DNA of 64,000 nt, taken from NCBI RefSeq assembly GCF_028389875.1, contig NC_084664.1, positions 132,457,966 through 132,521,965 of the forward strand. The letters are read 5' to 3'. Of this stretch, positions 1-11,687 are shown one piece after another (position 1 is the first letter of the stretch; each line of letters starts with the position of its first letter). A model generated the notes under the pieces. The model worked only from the letters and a program-made list of their open reading frames with translations. It was not told where the DNA came from and did no database searches. The stretch comes from Rhea pennata. Its lineage: Eukaryota > Chordata > Aves > Rheiformes > Rheidae. A program made the translations under genes and the position numbers.

Positions 1-1162
1 TGTTAGAGCGTGAGTGATAATATTACTGGAGAAAATGACTGCTTTCAGAATAAACAAGCCCTATAGTTTTTTGTAAGTTGATGTTCCCAAGAGAAAATGT
101 AGTTTCTATTTAAGTGGAATGGTCGCTGCAACAGCACACTTGTATGTTTGGAATGTATTTACTTTCAAGATTTTTCTAACCTTGAAATTTTCTAAGGCTC
201 TCTTGACCTTTTTCTTTAAAATCCTCTCTCTCTTTTTTTTTTTTTTTAATTACCGTAGGGGAAAAAAAAAATTGAGCTACAAAAAACGAACTGAGATGAT
301 GTCAGATAGGTTATGTCTGCTGAGCCACATAAGCTGAATGACGTCTAGGAATGAGAGCTGAGGATTTTCTTGATACAAAGTGTTCATTACACTTTTAATT
401 ACATGAAATGTACTTCTCCTCCTCTACAAGAGGTGAAAAGGTTCAACTAGCTGAAAAGTTTGACCAGCAATAGGGACTTTCTTTAGTACAGAGGAAGGCA
501 ATGGCAGGCTGTCGGCCAAGGCAGTCCCAGCAGGGGCTGGGTTAGAGGTGGGAGCAGCACGTCAGAGCTCACTTGGCATCTCCCCGCTGGGAGCAGGATA
601 GAAGCGCAGAAGACTGCACTGCAGAGCCTCGCTCTGAGAGCTGGAAAAGTGCAAAGGTGCTGCATGGTAATGCCTTAAATAAAGCAAGGGCTTCCCCATC
701 CTATTCTTGAGCATTTCTTCCCTCAGCTACATAGAAAGGCAAACAAATTTGAACGGAAATGTGCATAGAAATATCTTTCTCATCATTATTTTATCATGTT
801 AATACAAGCTAGTCCTTCTACATGCAAGGGACCAAGGCTAGTTTTGCTCTAGTAGTTCCAACACCATTTGAGGCATTGCAGTGATGGACCAAAAAATACT
901 GTCAAGCACTGCAATGTCAGGCCTAGGCTGATTCCATCTATTCTATTAAATGTCAATGGAATATTGGAAATGTCCAATTAAATGTCAGTGGTAGAATAAT
1001 CTAGTTGCTGTATGTGAACTACATAGCCATTGGAAAGAGAGAGAGATTTCCAAAACACCAGTCTGGTGGGTTGTTTGCTTTGTGGAGGTGAACATAATGG
1101 TTAGGAGTTGTGATGATTTCCATTAAATGATCAGATGAACTTGATGCTAGGAAATAATTTTA

Positions 1163-1183
1163 CCCCCCTTCCCTCCCCCCCCC
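1163..1183. repeat. C-rich pyrimidine tract
   Basis: A C6 run and a C9 run are separated by TTCCCT. The minus strand is correspondingly G-rich. Confidence 0.9.
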
Positions 1184-1797
1184 AGTTTCTTCAAATATTC
1201 CTTTTGATATCTCAGTCTGACTTTCAACAATATAAAACTCATACACTGTATGACTGAATACAAAAGATTAGTTAAAAAAGTATTTATTTTCTATTATTTC
1301 TGTTGTGTTCCATTACAAAAAGAAACAAGACAAAACATAACAAAAACAAAACAGAAGATAGCATTTTATTAGTGACACATTAATGAGCTTAAATAACTAG
1401 ATGACTTGTGTTTTCCACAAATACATATTACAAACAACCACAAAACCATAACTGAAAATGAAATAAATAATCTGAATAGTTTTTTCTTAATTTTTAATAT
1501 TTATAAAATATATAGCACTTTCTTTTATATTTGTTGAGTCTTTTTTCTCCATAACAAATTAAAATTTATGACATATATTGCAAATATGCTAAGGGATAAG
1601 ATAATTGAAAAATCAAAAGAGATATGAAATAGTAAATCAGCTAATGTTCATCAATTTATTATTGTATATCCAGATTGTGCATCTGCTGCAAAAATAGCCA
1701 TTTCTTCAACTAATATACATATTTGTCTTTATAGTATTATAAGATTAAGTTTTTAAATGTAAAGCTGCATGGATTTTTGTGTCTAATATGTAACTTT

Positions 1798-1900
1798 TAT
1801 TAATATATACTGAGTAGCTTCCATTAGTATATACTAATATATATACTCAGACACACATAGACACACACTATCTATTATATATTAGTATATACTGAATAAT
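1798..1900. repeat. TA-rich palindromic repeats
   Basis: The motif TAGTATATACT or a close variant occurs three times. One copy is the perfect palindrome TTAGTATATACTAA, flanked by CTGAGTA and TACTCAG arms. A short CA run follows. Confidence 0.7.
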
Positions 1901-3171
1901 ACAAGATTTTCTATGATATAAAGTTGGGATTCTTGTGGAGAAAATTGTTGAAAGTGAAGTATGTATATTATAGGACTGAAAGCTAATCAGATTATCTAAA
2001 TGAGAGAGATAGTTTTACCTTGTCCAGAGTGTTTTAATAAACTAATGTACTGCAATAATATACAGAATCCAAATAGAAATTTCTTTTTATTCCAGTATCT
2101 CTATGTTTTTTTCTCAAAGATTCCAATACAATGCGAACTGCTGTTTCAGATAATCTTCCTGAAAACGGACATATTTTTTAAAAAGCCAAGTATGCAGAAT
2201 TTAATTGACCTTACATACTTTATTCCAAGAAAATACTAAAAGTGCACTTAAGAACCCTTTTAATCAGGAAAGCATTAAAGCTTAAGTTTGACTTTAGTCC
2301 CTTTAATATTAACATTAATCACACACTCAAGCATTCTTCTGGTACAAGGATGCCCTGGCTGTGATGCTTGCTGCCCCCTGACAGTACTAGAGGTTTGCAG
2401 GCTCCCTTACACAGCTGAGGGAGTAGAGTTTTGCTAGAACAAAGATGGTCAGGCACAGGGGAAATATGTTTAGGGGCATAAGAGTGAATATTCAAGTATG
2501 TATTTGTGATAGGGAGAAAGATGTAGCAGAGCGAGGACTGATCGGCATGGAGCTACTTGTTTGTGGTCAAGCTCTTCCCCTTTGTGGAGTAGGGGAATCC
2601 ATCAGCCTTCATCGTCTGCATGGAGGAGTCACTCTGCAATACAGGTGAGGGGCTACTCCGCTCAGCTTCAGGTATTAAACTCTGGGTTGCTCAACTGGGA
2701 AGCTCAGCTTATTCGGGATCCTTCAAGCATGTATCACCATACATGCATCAGCAGGAGGAGCTATGCAGAGAAAAACTGCCAGTAGGCAGGACCCTGCATC
2801 CTCACCACCAGCGTTTCAGAGGGTTTTCCCTTTCTACTACCCTGGTTGCATGGGCTGAATGCCCACTAGGAGTTGGAACGCATCAGATGTGATTTTGGTT
2901 TCCTATCATCCTAAAAATCCTGGTTTGTGTGCTCTGAGCCTGCTCCCTGATATGAACAATAGCACAATGAGTGCCAGCAGGCAGGGGGGTTACTTCAAAA
3001 GCACATTTCTGAGCCAAACAAAGTGCTGCTAATATAGCAGCACCTCTGCAGTCACTGGAGAGGAAGAATGCAATTCAATCTAAATTATGGTCCTGCCTTG
3101 AAGCTTCCTGCTGAGAACTTCAAGCTCTGTCTTACTCATCTAAGACAAGTACTTAAATTTAGGGAGCCTAA

Positions 3172-3259
3172 TTGTCTTAGTAATATAAAAGGAAAAAGAA
3201 AAAAAAAAAAAAAAGGGGGGGGGCAGCATCTTAACTGTGCATTAATACAAATGAAAGAA
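3172..3259 (+). repeat. Dispersed repeat, copy 1
   Basis: It shares TGTCTTAGTAA, a GGAAAAGAAA-like purine tract, and a block of about 31 nt starting ATCTTAACTGTGCATTAATA with 17989-18058. This copy has an expanded A16G9 insert. Element family unknown. Confidence 0.75.
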
Positions 3260-4506
3260 TTAAAGGTGTGATTCAGGCTCATAATTGCCTGAAGCAGAGC
3301 ATTTTAAAATCAACTTAAACTTTTTTATAGGCATTATGCTTTTCCAGACCTTGTAAGGGAATGGAAAGTGTGATACAATGATTGCTTTTAAATATCAATA
3401 AATAAGCATTTTCTATAAGGTTCCTTGGGATCACCATAACAGAATGAAAACTGATGTTTTCAGCAAAGGGAATGCTATAGCTTATTTGGATACTGATTTG
3501 TAGCTACTGCCGAATTTTAAAGGATGAAATTTGTACGTTACAACACCTTCAGTCTTTTTAATTTTTGCTTGATGTAATATATATCTTAAGGCATGGAATA
3601 AACTAAATCATATTTAATGTAGGGCTGAAGTAGCTATAACTATCTCCCCATGTGTTTAACTGCACCTTTTGAGATGTCAAAGCACACAAAGTAAATAAAC
3701 AAATGTATTTCTGTGGGATCAAGGTCTAATTTTGAATGGAATATTTTTCATTAATCTACTATATTACATTCTTATGAATTCTTCTTTGAGTAGGCAAAAA
3801 CTTAAAATTAGGAACTTGATTTTCAAAAATAGCCTACTTACAACAGGTTTGTCTCCAAAAACTTCACTTTCCAATTAATTAACTGAATAAAATAACTGAC
3901 ATTCAAAAAAATCCCAGTTTTTATTTTAAAAGTAGCTTTCATGCTACTGGAATACAAAGTTCTTTTGAAAATTTGTAACTGTATTTTTAAACAGATGTAG
4001 GAAGTGAAACACATAACTCATTCACTGGTGAAATCCAGAATAACATGTCTTCAAATTTGTAACACCTTTTTGACAAAATTATGCTACCACGATAGCCTAG
4101 CTTATAGTTAGTCCTGTGAAGGTCAGATCATCTAAAATTTCCATCATAAAACAAAATAAATTAAATTAAATAAACCCAAACATATTTAGTTATATTTAAG
4201 AGTGCATATTTTTGGTATGCTATTTAACATGATTTCAATAGGCACAGTAATATATGTATAAAGATTTTTTTTTAATAAACTTATTTAAGGATCAATATCA
4301 TGGCATAAAGAGAACAAATTACATTTTATTTTCTGGGTTGATTAATGGGTTTATTTTATTTTGGCTGGTTTGTGTTTTTTGGTTAAATACTTTATTCCGT
4401 TTGTTTACAGACTTTCAGCAGAAGATGATAGATCATTATAATTGTGTTTATCTTCATAATCACGGCCGTGTCAGCTTAAAAAAATAAGTGTATTCATTAT
4501 TTGTTA

Positions 4507-4588
4507 TATAGGAGAGACTGCAATGTAAAGCCTGCTTTTTGACATATGTATATGAAGTCCATTATGCTTTAAATTGGACTCTCCTATA
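4507..4588. other. 82-nt imperfect inverted repeat (hairpin)
   Basis: The left arm 4507-4531 (TATAGGAGAGACTGCAATGT...) pairs with the right arm 4566-4588 (...GGACTCTCCTATA), with few mismatches and a loop of about 34 nt. Size suits either a pre-miRNA-like hairpin or a short MITE. Not assigned to any known family. Confidence 0.75.
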
Positions 4589-4920
4589 CATATTTAAATG
4601 AAAAATATAGCCATTTAATATGTCTGTAAATTATACTTCACTATGTCAGGATTATCTATAACATAAAACTTAAAATTTGCCCTCTTTGGTTCATGACTGA
4701 GTTTCCTACCAACCTCCTCTACAAGGGCAAGTTTGGATGGCAGAGTCACCTCTGAATAGTCTATGAGTTCAGCACACAAAACTCTGCTGTATTAACAAAC
4801 CCACACAGAGCTGCAGCCAGGGCTATGACATTATACACTCTCACAACATCACTTTAATCTTCTTGAGACTAAAAGTATTGATTAAGCCCCATCAGTTTTA
4901 CTCTTGGAAATACAGTGGTT

Positions 4921-4950
4921 AAAAAAAAAAAAAAAGAGAGAGAGAGAGAA
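4921..4950. repeat. A15 plus (GA)7 tract
   Basis: A poly(A) run passes into a GA dinucleotide run. Confidence 0.95.
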
Positions 4951-5402
4951 ATAAAGAAAAAAGAAACAAATCACAGCACCAATTTACAGATTTACAGGCT
5001 ACTCTCTCTTAAATATTCTGCACTTAACACTCAGTAAAAAAAAAAAATCTCATTGATGTATACAGCAGTTCTATAGACAGAGTATGTGCCAGGGATCTCT
5101 AGTATATCCTGCTGGAGTCCAGGGCCCACAAAATCATTTGATTAGTTCAGTTCTGAGAAAAGTGCAATTCATTTAATTGTTCATTTCTATATCATGCAAT
5201 CCCTCAGTCTACAGCAGTTTGCAATGGCATAATTTCTGCTGTTTCAGGAAAATGCTACATTCAGATTTAAGCACATTGAAGAATGCCCCTTAAAACAACT
5301 TTCAGTTTCAGTGGTACAGTTGTGCACACGGTATGAACTGGGGTCACCGAAGCCCAAAATATTCAGCTGACCACTATTTAGTTTTAGATTCTGCTATTAC
5401 CA

Positions 5403-5800
5403 GGAGCGTGTTTATTTAGGTGTTAACACACAGCGATAGCTGAACGCCAGACACTGAAAGGACGGAGGCGATTTGGGAGCACGGAGGAGGAGAACTGCTG
5501 TTAACAGATACTCCTCTCTTCAGCGTTGTCGTGGCTGTGTCACAGTTTGCGTTTCCAGTAGATGCTTTCCCGACACGGAAAATGTCTGAGCTACCATCTT
5601 GAGATCGTTGCAGTTTTAGATCCACAACATCTGGGGTTTACGCTCTCTCAGGAACAAACCCTAGATCCCATCGACAGCCGTGGCAGTCTTGCACGGAATC
5701 CGCAGGTCAGGATTCGACCCCCTTATTTACGGCGGATTCACATGAACACACACACACCACACAGCACTGACGCTGAAAGTGCTGGACTGCGATGGCACGA
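5403..5800. promoter_or_regulatory. CpG-rich patch downstream of SNTG1
   Basis: By eye this stretch holds roughly two dozen CpG dinucleotides, in sharp contrast to the CpG-poor AT-rich surroundings. Short open frames occur on both strands with no recognisable protein. It could be a small CpG island, enhancer or lncRNA promoter. Confidence 0.4.
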
Positions 5801-7409
5801 CAGCTCTTAAGGGCTGCATTACGATGCCTCTGGATTTAGCATTGAAACGACTTGGGCAACTGTGTAACCCAGTCAGTTAATTTTTAATGACGCAAAACTT
5901 GGCAGTGTACTCAGGCATCACGAGAAGCAAGCACCTACTGAAAGTCATTTGAAAAAGATAAAGAGTTCCCAGAAAATATATTTTCTGATTATTTGAACCT
6001 TAGAATCAGCTATAATTCAAGGCCACAAGACTGCCACAAGGACAGTCTCTCGCACACGTCAACCCGCATACTTCTAATGCAAAGCAAGCGGGCAAAGGCA
6101 TGCTTTGTCCCTGCAGTCCTTTCCTCTTTTGTCCCTGCCATACTTTCTGAATTGCGCCCACTCGGAAAAAGCTTTCCTCTGCATTTGTCTATGAGGTTAT
6201 AATTCTTTAAATATATAGAAGGGGATGTGAGAGATTTAGTCTTTCTGCTACACTGGGCAGATTGTATCCATAAGCCTAACCTGCTATGTGCTTTTATAAC
6301 AAGTCAAAGGAAAAATTGTCAAGTTTTCAGAACCCTCCCAAAGTACTATTTAAAACATTATGCACATGCTGAAGTTGCACCAACTGCTCTTCCTGTATTT
6401 TTTTTTAATTTCTCTTGCGCTGTCTTTGAAAAAAAAACACCTCTTGCATTCTGTTTCAGCTATATCACACGTATGCTCCCAACATTTTGCTGTCTCCACT
6501 ACTGTATTAGCATAAAATTAAATTATCTTGCAAAATGATATTCAAATAAAGTTGTTAGTTTAAAATCTACAACTCTCTCAGATTTCATCATTAAATGGGA
6601 TTCTTGAACTAGTATGGATAATATGTGTTCCAAAGTGATGTAAAATTTTAACTATGCAAAGACATTATGCATTCTGTCACCAATTCTATCTTTACAAGTT
6701 ATTTAATTCGTTCCTGTCTTTTACTAACAATATAAAAAAAGAAATTATTAAGAATTCAAAGGGTGGAATCATTCTTCAAGCACAATATTGAATGTCTATT
6801 TTGCTGAGAGCCTGAGTGGAATAGAGCTTCTATTTATGATGTGAAATCAAAATTATACATGGAAACAATGTGTTATGTGGATGTGTTTGCAACAAATCCA
6901 AAAATTAAAACTCATAAACAGAGACTACTAGATTTACAGAATTTAATTCTCTACAAAATAAAAAAGGAGGAAGGAAATAATGGACATGATATGTTACACA
7001 CCTGTACTTAATTTATATTTAAAATTAAATTCATATCACATCTATTTTTGCATGAAGAAGAGGGACTTATTCATGGATTTTTTTTAATGTGTCAGTTCAA
7101 TATGGCTATATCTTTGTTATTGTTGCTGTTAGAATAAAAGAACAAAATAAAAAACAGTAGCATGACTCCATGTACAGACACAAGTATGGATTTACAACAG
7201 TGCTTAAAGTGCTTTCTTATTTGAGGAGATACTTACACAAATGCTTTTTCATGCTCGTCTCCTTGTCACCATGTACTATATGCTTGTTGCTTGCTTTTAT
7301 GTCATTTATAATATAGTGGTAGGGTATTAAGTTCATACTCAGGGTTTAGTATATTGTCATATAAAAACATCTGAAAACAGGAAAATGACAATTCTATTTG
7401 TGTATTATT

Positions 7410-7739
7410 ACAGCAATTTGAAAATTTTATTAAATACCGAAGTGCTTCACTGTGTCATTTACTCTTTTGCTTCCAATGTTGCTTCAAGCACTATGTAAGT
7501 ACAAATCATACTAAAAGCATATCCATCCTATTTTGGGGTTTTGGCTAGGAATATTTACTGGTGTCTTGCAGAACAGAGATTATTTTATGATCCCATGTGA
7601 CCATTTATCTGCTGATACTGCAACATGTCTTGCCTCCAAAGACTGGTTTCCATGTGCACAGTTCACCAAAAGTCTAAATCTCATGAATATATACATTGTT
7701 ATGTCTTGTTGTTAAGTGGCAGTGCTGGAATGTGACATG
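7410..7739 (-). other. SNTG1: Probable proximal 3' UTR of SNTG1
   Basis: This is sequence directly following the TGA on the minus strand. The extent is inferred from the first canonical AATAAA on that strand (plus TTTATT at 7426-7431). Longer UTR isoforms may extend further toward position 1. No other feature is recognised within it. Confidence 0.4.
7426..7431 (-). promoter_or_regulatory. Candidate polyadenylation signal AATAAA
   Basis: This is the first canonical AATAAA hexamer on the minus strand after the SNTG1 stop, about 310 nt downstream of it. The surrounding sequence is AT-rich. Hexamers are common by chance in such DNA, so this is only the best nearby candidate. Confidence 0.3.
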
Positions 7740-7898
7740 TCAAGTAGTATACTTTAATTTGCCAGTACCAGAAGTTGTGGGAGCAGCAGAAGCTGTGGCT
7801 TGACTGCCTACGAACAAGGGGTCCAAACAAGCCACTTTGGCTGCAAAGAATGAGTGGATACAGTGAAGGACTGCAAACAGGTTGGAAAACTCCAGCTC
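7740..7898 (-). CDS. SNTG1: SNTG1 terminal coding exon with stop codon (52 codons plus stop)
   Basis: This is the last coding exon. It opens after a TTTCACTTCCAG acceptor with ELEFSNLFAVLHCIHSFFAA, continues KVACLDPLFVGSQ, runs through a low-complexity Ala/Thr/Ser/Pro tail and ends GTGKLKYTT with TGA at 7742-7740. The hydrophobic FAVLHCIHSFFAAKV helix is the end of the SU domain. The terminal KYTT matches the human SNTG1 C-terminus as I remember it. The linker before KYTT differs from the human one (SATTSKA-type), as expected for a disordered tail. The CDS part is 159 nt. Overlapping minus-strand open frames that run through here are shadows of this exon in other frames or with different ends. 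Confidence 0.95.
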   Translation of the reverse strand, partial: ELEFSNLFAVLHCIHSFFAAKVACLDPLFVGSQATASAAPTTSGTGKLKYTT

Positions 7899-10299
7899 CT
7901 GGAAGTGAAAGCAAAGAGGTTAAACATGAAACAAAAAAATACATCACTAAAGTAATCCCATAACATGAATAGTGATTCGAACAGAATCAATTTTAATAGA
8001 TTGATATACTTCTGCTAATCTGCCTGATAATTCTCCATTATAGGAACGTAGACATTGAGCTATGCCCACTCAATAAATAGTTGTATGAAGGCTAATATAA
8101 ACACAGTTCTGAGTTAAATGCCTCCACAGAAATAACATCTGATGAAGGGGCAGGAAAGTGAATACCACATTTGCCCCCGTTATGTAGTCATATTGTCATA
8201 TAGAAAGGGAATCCTATATCATATTAGTCTACCTATCTTTGGGCTACTACTGTTTATCCAGCATCTCTGAAAAGATCAGCAATGTTGAGTTCCAGGTTAC
8301 ATTTATCTGTCATGTCATTCCACACTCATATCTATTATCTAACCTGTTCTGACTCTTTAGTTAAAAAAAATGACATATTTTTCAACCAAGGCATATACTA
8401 TCACATAATGATATTCTAGCCCATTTTTCAATGAGAGACTTACTGTTATCAGACCAAAAATAGGAACAGACTTTGAGGTTTAAAACTATTAGCAATACTA
8501 AACAAATCTATTTTTGTTTTCCTTTAATATACATTTCTTGATAGCTCTTTTTATCTGATCAATTAGGTCACAAGGACTATAGTCATTTTTAAGTTTTGTT
8601 CAGCATCATTTTTTGATGTTGAGCATTTAATTAACAAACACCTGCTGCACTTGAAAGCTGAGGTACATGAATACATACATGTGGTGGGTTGCAGTGCAGA
8701 TTGCTGTCTTTGCTGCATTTATTCATTGCCTACAATTATTTTGTATTGTAAAATTAAGACAGTAACAGCCTATCTGTGATGCATTCTATTTGTCTTTCTG
8801 TCCAGTGGTGGTATTTCTAGGTTATCTAATAGCATGAGTTTTACTTGTTTGTTCACAAAATAATCATAAAATTGTAAATTCAACAAAAATTGCTGAATTA
8901 TTCTAGATGATCTTAACTCTCATTTTTCTGTCTCTTGAGGTTTCCTGGAAGGTATCACTTTAAGTAACTCCTGGAGACGTTCATAAATCATTTACGTGCA
9001 AGTGCAAACAACTGCTTGAAAGCAAAAGGTTACATGTGGAGGATGTTCTTCAATGCAGCAAATGGGTGGAGTTTCATGCAACTTATTACAGTCTCAGCAG
9101 ATGTTCTTTGGACATGCTCAAAATTTAATTTTTAATTGCCCAAAAGCTTCTTAAACTCCTCTAACTACCAATTTTCAAGAAAGAAGATAAGGCTTATGCC
9201 AACTTTCACATATCTGCTATCTGTATCTATATGAAAAAAATTTGTTTAGAGATGCTTTCATTTTTAAACACTGGGAGAAGTGTATTTTTACAACTACACC
9301 AGAGGGGCTTTTTTCCCCTCCTAAAATTTCAAAATAAGAAAATGTATCATAGATAGGAAAATAATGGAAATTCACAGATGAGAAAATAAGAAATTATGGA
9401 AGCTATTTCATAACGAAAACTATTAGTTATTGAAATTAATGCATTTTTCTGCTAACCCTTTTTATTAATATTAGTTATCTTTTGGGGAATATAAAAAATA
9501 AGGCTGAAGCTTTAGGATGAGCAAATAAATATTTAGTGGAACACAAATATTTGTGATATCCATTATGCATGTATTATATGCAGAATGATTGTATTTTCCC
9601 CCTTGTCTCAGCAGAACAAGCTGATTAAAAGTAACACTGTGGCTTTAGAATTGTTCAAGTCAATTAAGTAATCTTACTAGCTGGAAGTTCTTATGTACAT
9701 CCTAATTATGGTTACTGGACACTGAATTTTCACAGTGAATTAGTACAATTATTATTATTACCTGTTATTACAGGTGTTTCTGCAACAGTAACACATTGGG
9801 AAGATCCATTGCTCAATGGGCCTTCAATGAAAATGTGTAAGGCAATAGAATATCCTCTAAAGACTCTACTGATTTACTATTATTAATAGTAATGATGTAA
9901 AGAGGAGCACTGAGAAAAGAGCATATGCTAGATTTGTGTTTGCCATGAAACTGTATTCCTATTTCAATATCGACATGTGTATAGTATGTGTACTGAATGA
10001 AACAGGGGACTCACTCTGTAATTAGAAACTGATTTTAACTCAGTATACACATTCAAAGAGATTCAAATAAAGGCTCCAAGTAATGTCAGCCTATTTAAGA
10101 ACAGTTTTTTTTCCCCCTTTGTCACTCTGCTCACTAGCTAATCAAAATAACCAAATTCTGTGAAGTAGGTTAAAAAAGCTGATGATTTGCATCCTGACTG
10201 TGCAAGGCAGAAGTCTTGATGCCCTTGTAAATCATATCAGCTTCACCAGAAGTGGAGGTGTACCAAAAGAGAGAAAAGTGGCATTACAACATATGGCCA

Positions 10300-10690
10300 C
10301 ACACTGCTGCAAGCACCGTTCACATTGTAACTGGAAATGAAAGTAACATGGAACACGAGCAGACTGATCGGCGTGTGCTGGGCACGGGCAGGCCTGATTA
10401 ATGACCGCAGCCGACCTCGCACGAGCCTGACTGATGGGAATGCAACCCATCAGGAACCGCACTTTCCTACGGGAGCTTACTGAACACATACGGGTTCCTG
10501 TTCATGGCTGCTGAGAGACAATGTTCTTGGTGCTTCTGTGCAGAACGTGCACGTTTAACCCCCCCCAGGTCTGCGCTACGGCCAGCAGACGGAGGAGAAC
10601 CCACGCGCTTTTGTGCACGCCTAGCCATCCTCGATTGCGTTGATATGTCATTAATCAGCCGCTTGTCTGAATACGCTTTTATCAACCAGG
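10300..10690. promoter_or_regulatory. CpG-rich patch in last SNTG1 intron
   Basis: About twenty or more CpGs lie in under 400 bp, for example around CGGCGTG, CGCAGCCGACCTCGC and CACGCG. Short open frames on both strands here are explained by the GC-rich composition. No protein family is recognised. Confidence 0.4.
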
Positions 10691-11164
10691 GTGCTGCATA
10701 TTGCAAACCCCACATCAAACTGAGTTTCAAAGAAATGGACAATCCCTGAAAAACCTGAAGAAATTACAAGGTCAAGACATTAAGACTGCTACTTGTAGGG
10801 GAAAAGCTGATGTGAATGCACAGAATGATAAGAAATGCAAACTTAAACCCCTTCTATTTTTCCATGCATAAGTACACAATTTACTATTATTCCAATTTCC
10901 AGACTGTTGTCTGTGCACATGACCTAAGACTCTTCTCTTCTAAGGATATCTGTGTTCCCTCTAGTCTTTCCAACCTATCCCTTGACCAAACTTCTTTCAC
11001 CCAACATTGCTGTCATTGCGCTAGATGTTCCAACACTATTAATCTGAACACTCACTGTTTGCTAAGGAAAACAAAAGTCAGAAAAAGTTGTGAGAGAAAG
11101 AACACACAGAGGAGAGAAGTCATTGTGCATATTCTGAAGTGTATGGGATTTACAGTAACGTTCC

Positions 11165-11239
11165 AAAAAAAAAAAAAAAAACAAACAAAAAAAAAACTAG
11201 GCTGACAGGATAAAGTCACAAAAAAAAAAAAAAAAAAAA
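11165..11239. repeat. Two poly(A) tracts
   Basis: A17, an interrupted A10 and A20 runs are separated by about 23 nt of unique sequence. The open frames over them are artefacts of the homopolymers. Confidence 0.95.
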
Positions 11240-11660
11240 GAAAGATGAGAGTGATCCAGATCAAAAAAGTAAATTATTATTGCATGATATTAACGATATA
11301 ACTGTGTAAATTATATATCTATAAATTCAAGTATTCATAATATTGTCAGAAAAAATATTTTCTTTCATCCACATATAAACCACTGATATGCAAAGACATC
11401 TGCTGTTTCATCAGAGTTGGCACTATCACAGTGTCTAGATATTAGCATTGCATCAGACTGGGAAAATCTGATTTTCAGATTCAAATCTAAAATTTGAATC
11501 ACACACTTATGCAGTTCAGAAATCTAACCTGACTGCTGTCACTGCAATTGAGCCATCAATCTTTACAAAACCTAAGGATGTATACCTAAAACCCATTTAA
11601 AGCTGATATTCTCTAATTCAAAGAGTACTGTGAAGTTCACAGAAAAAAACCCTCCAGGCT

Positions 11661-11687
11661 AAAAAAAAAAAAAAAAAAAAAAAAAAA
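11661..11687. repeat. Poly(A) tract A27
   Basis: This is an uninterrupted A run. Confidence 0.97.

Larger units (their letters stand above)
1..7409. other. Flank downstream of SNTG1; no gene recognised
   Basis: This is AT-rich non-coding sequence 3' of SNTG1. No ORF longer than about 100 codons and no recognisable exon is present on either strand. It contains a moderately GC-rich stretch at about 480-660, C- and A/G-homopolymers, a TA-rich palindromic stretch near 1.8 kb, one copy of a dispersed repeat (3172-3259), an 82-nt hairpin (4507-4588) and a CpG-rich patch (about 5403-5800). On vertebrate synteny the next gene might be PXDNL, but nothing of it is seen. Confidence 0.6.

Noticed and set aside
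7808..7990. Minus-strand open frame overlapping the terminal SNTG1 exon
   Set aside because: It is in a different reading frame from the syntrophin translation and has no family match.
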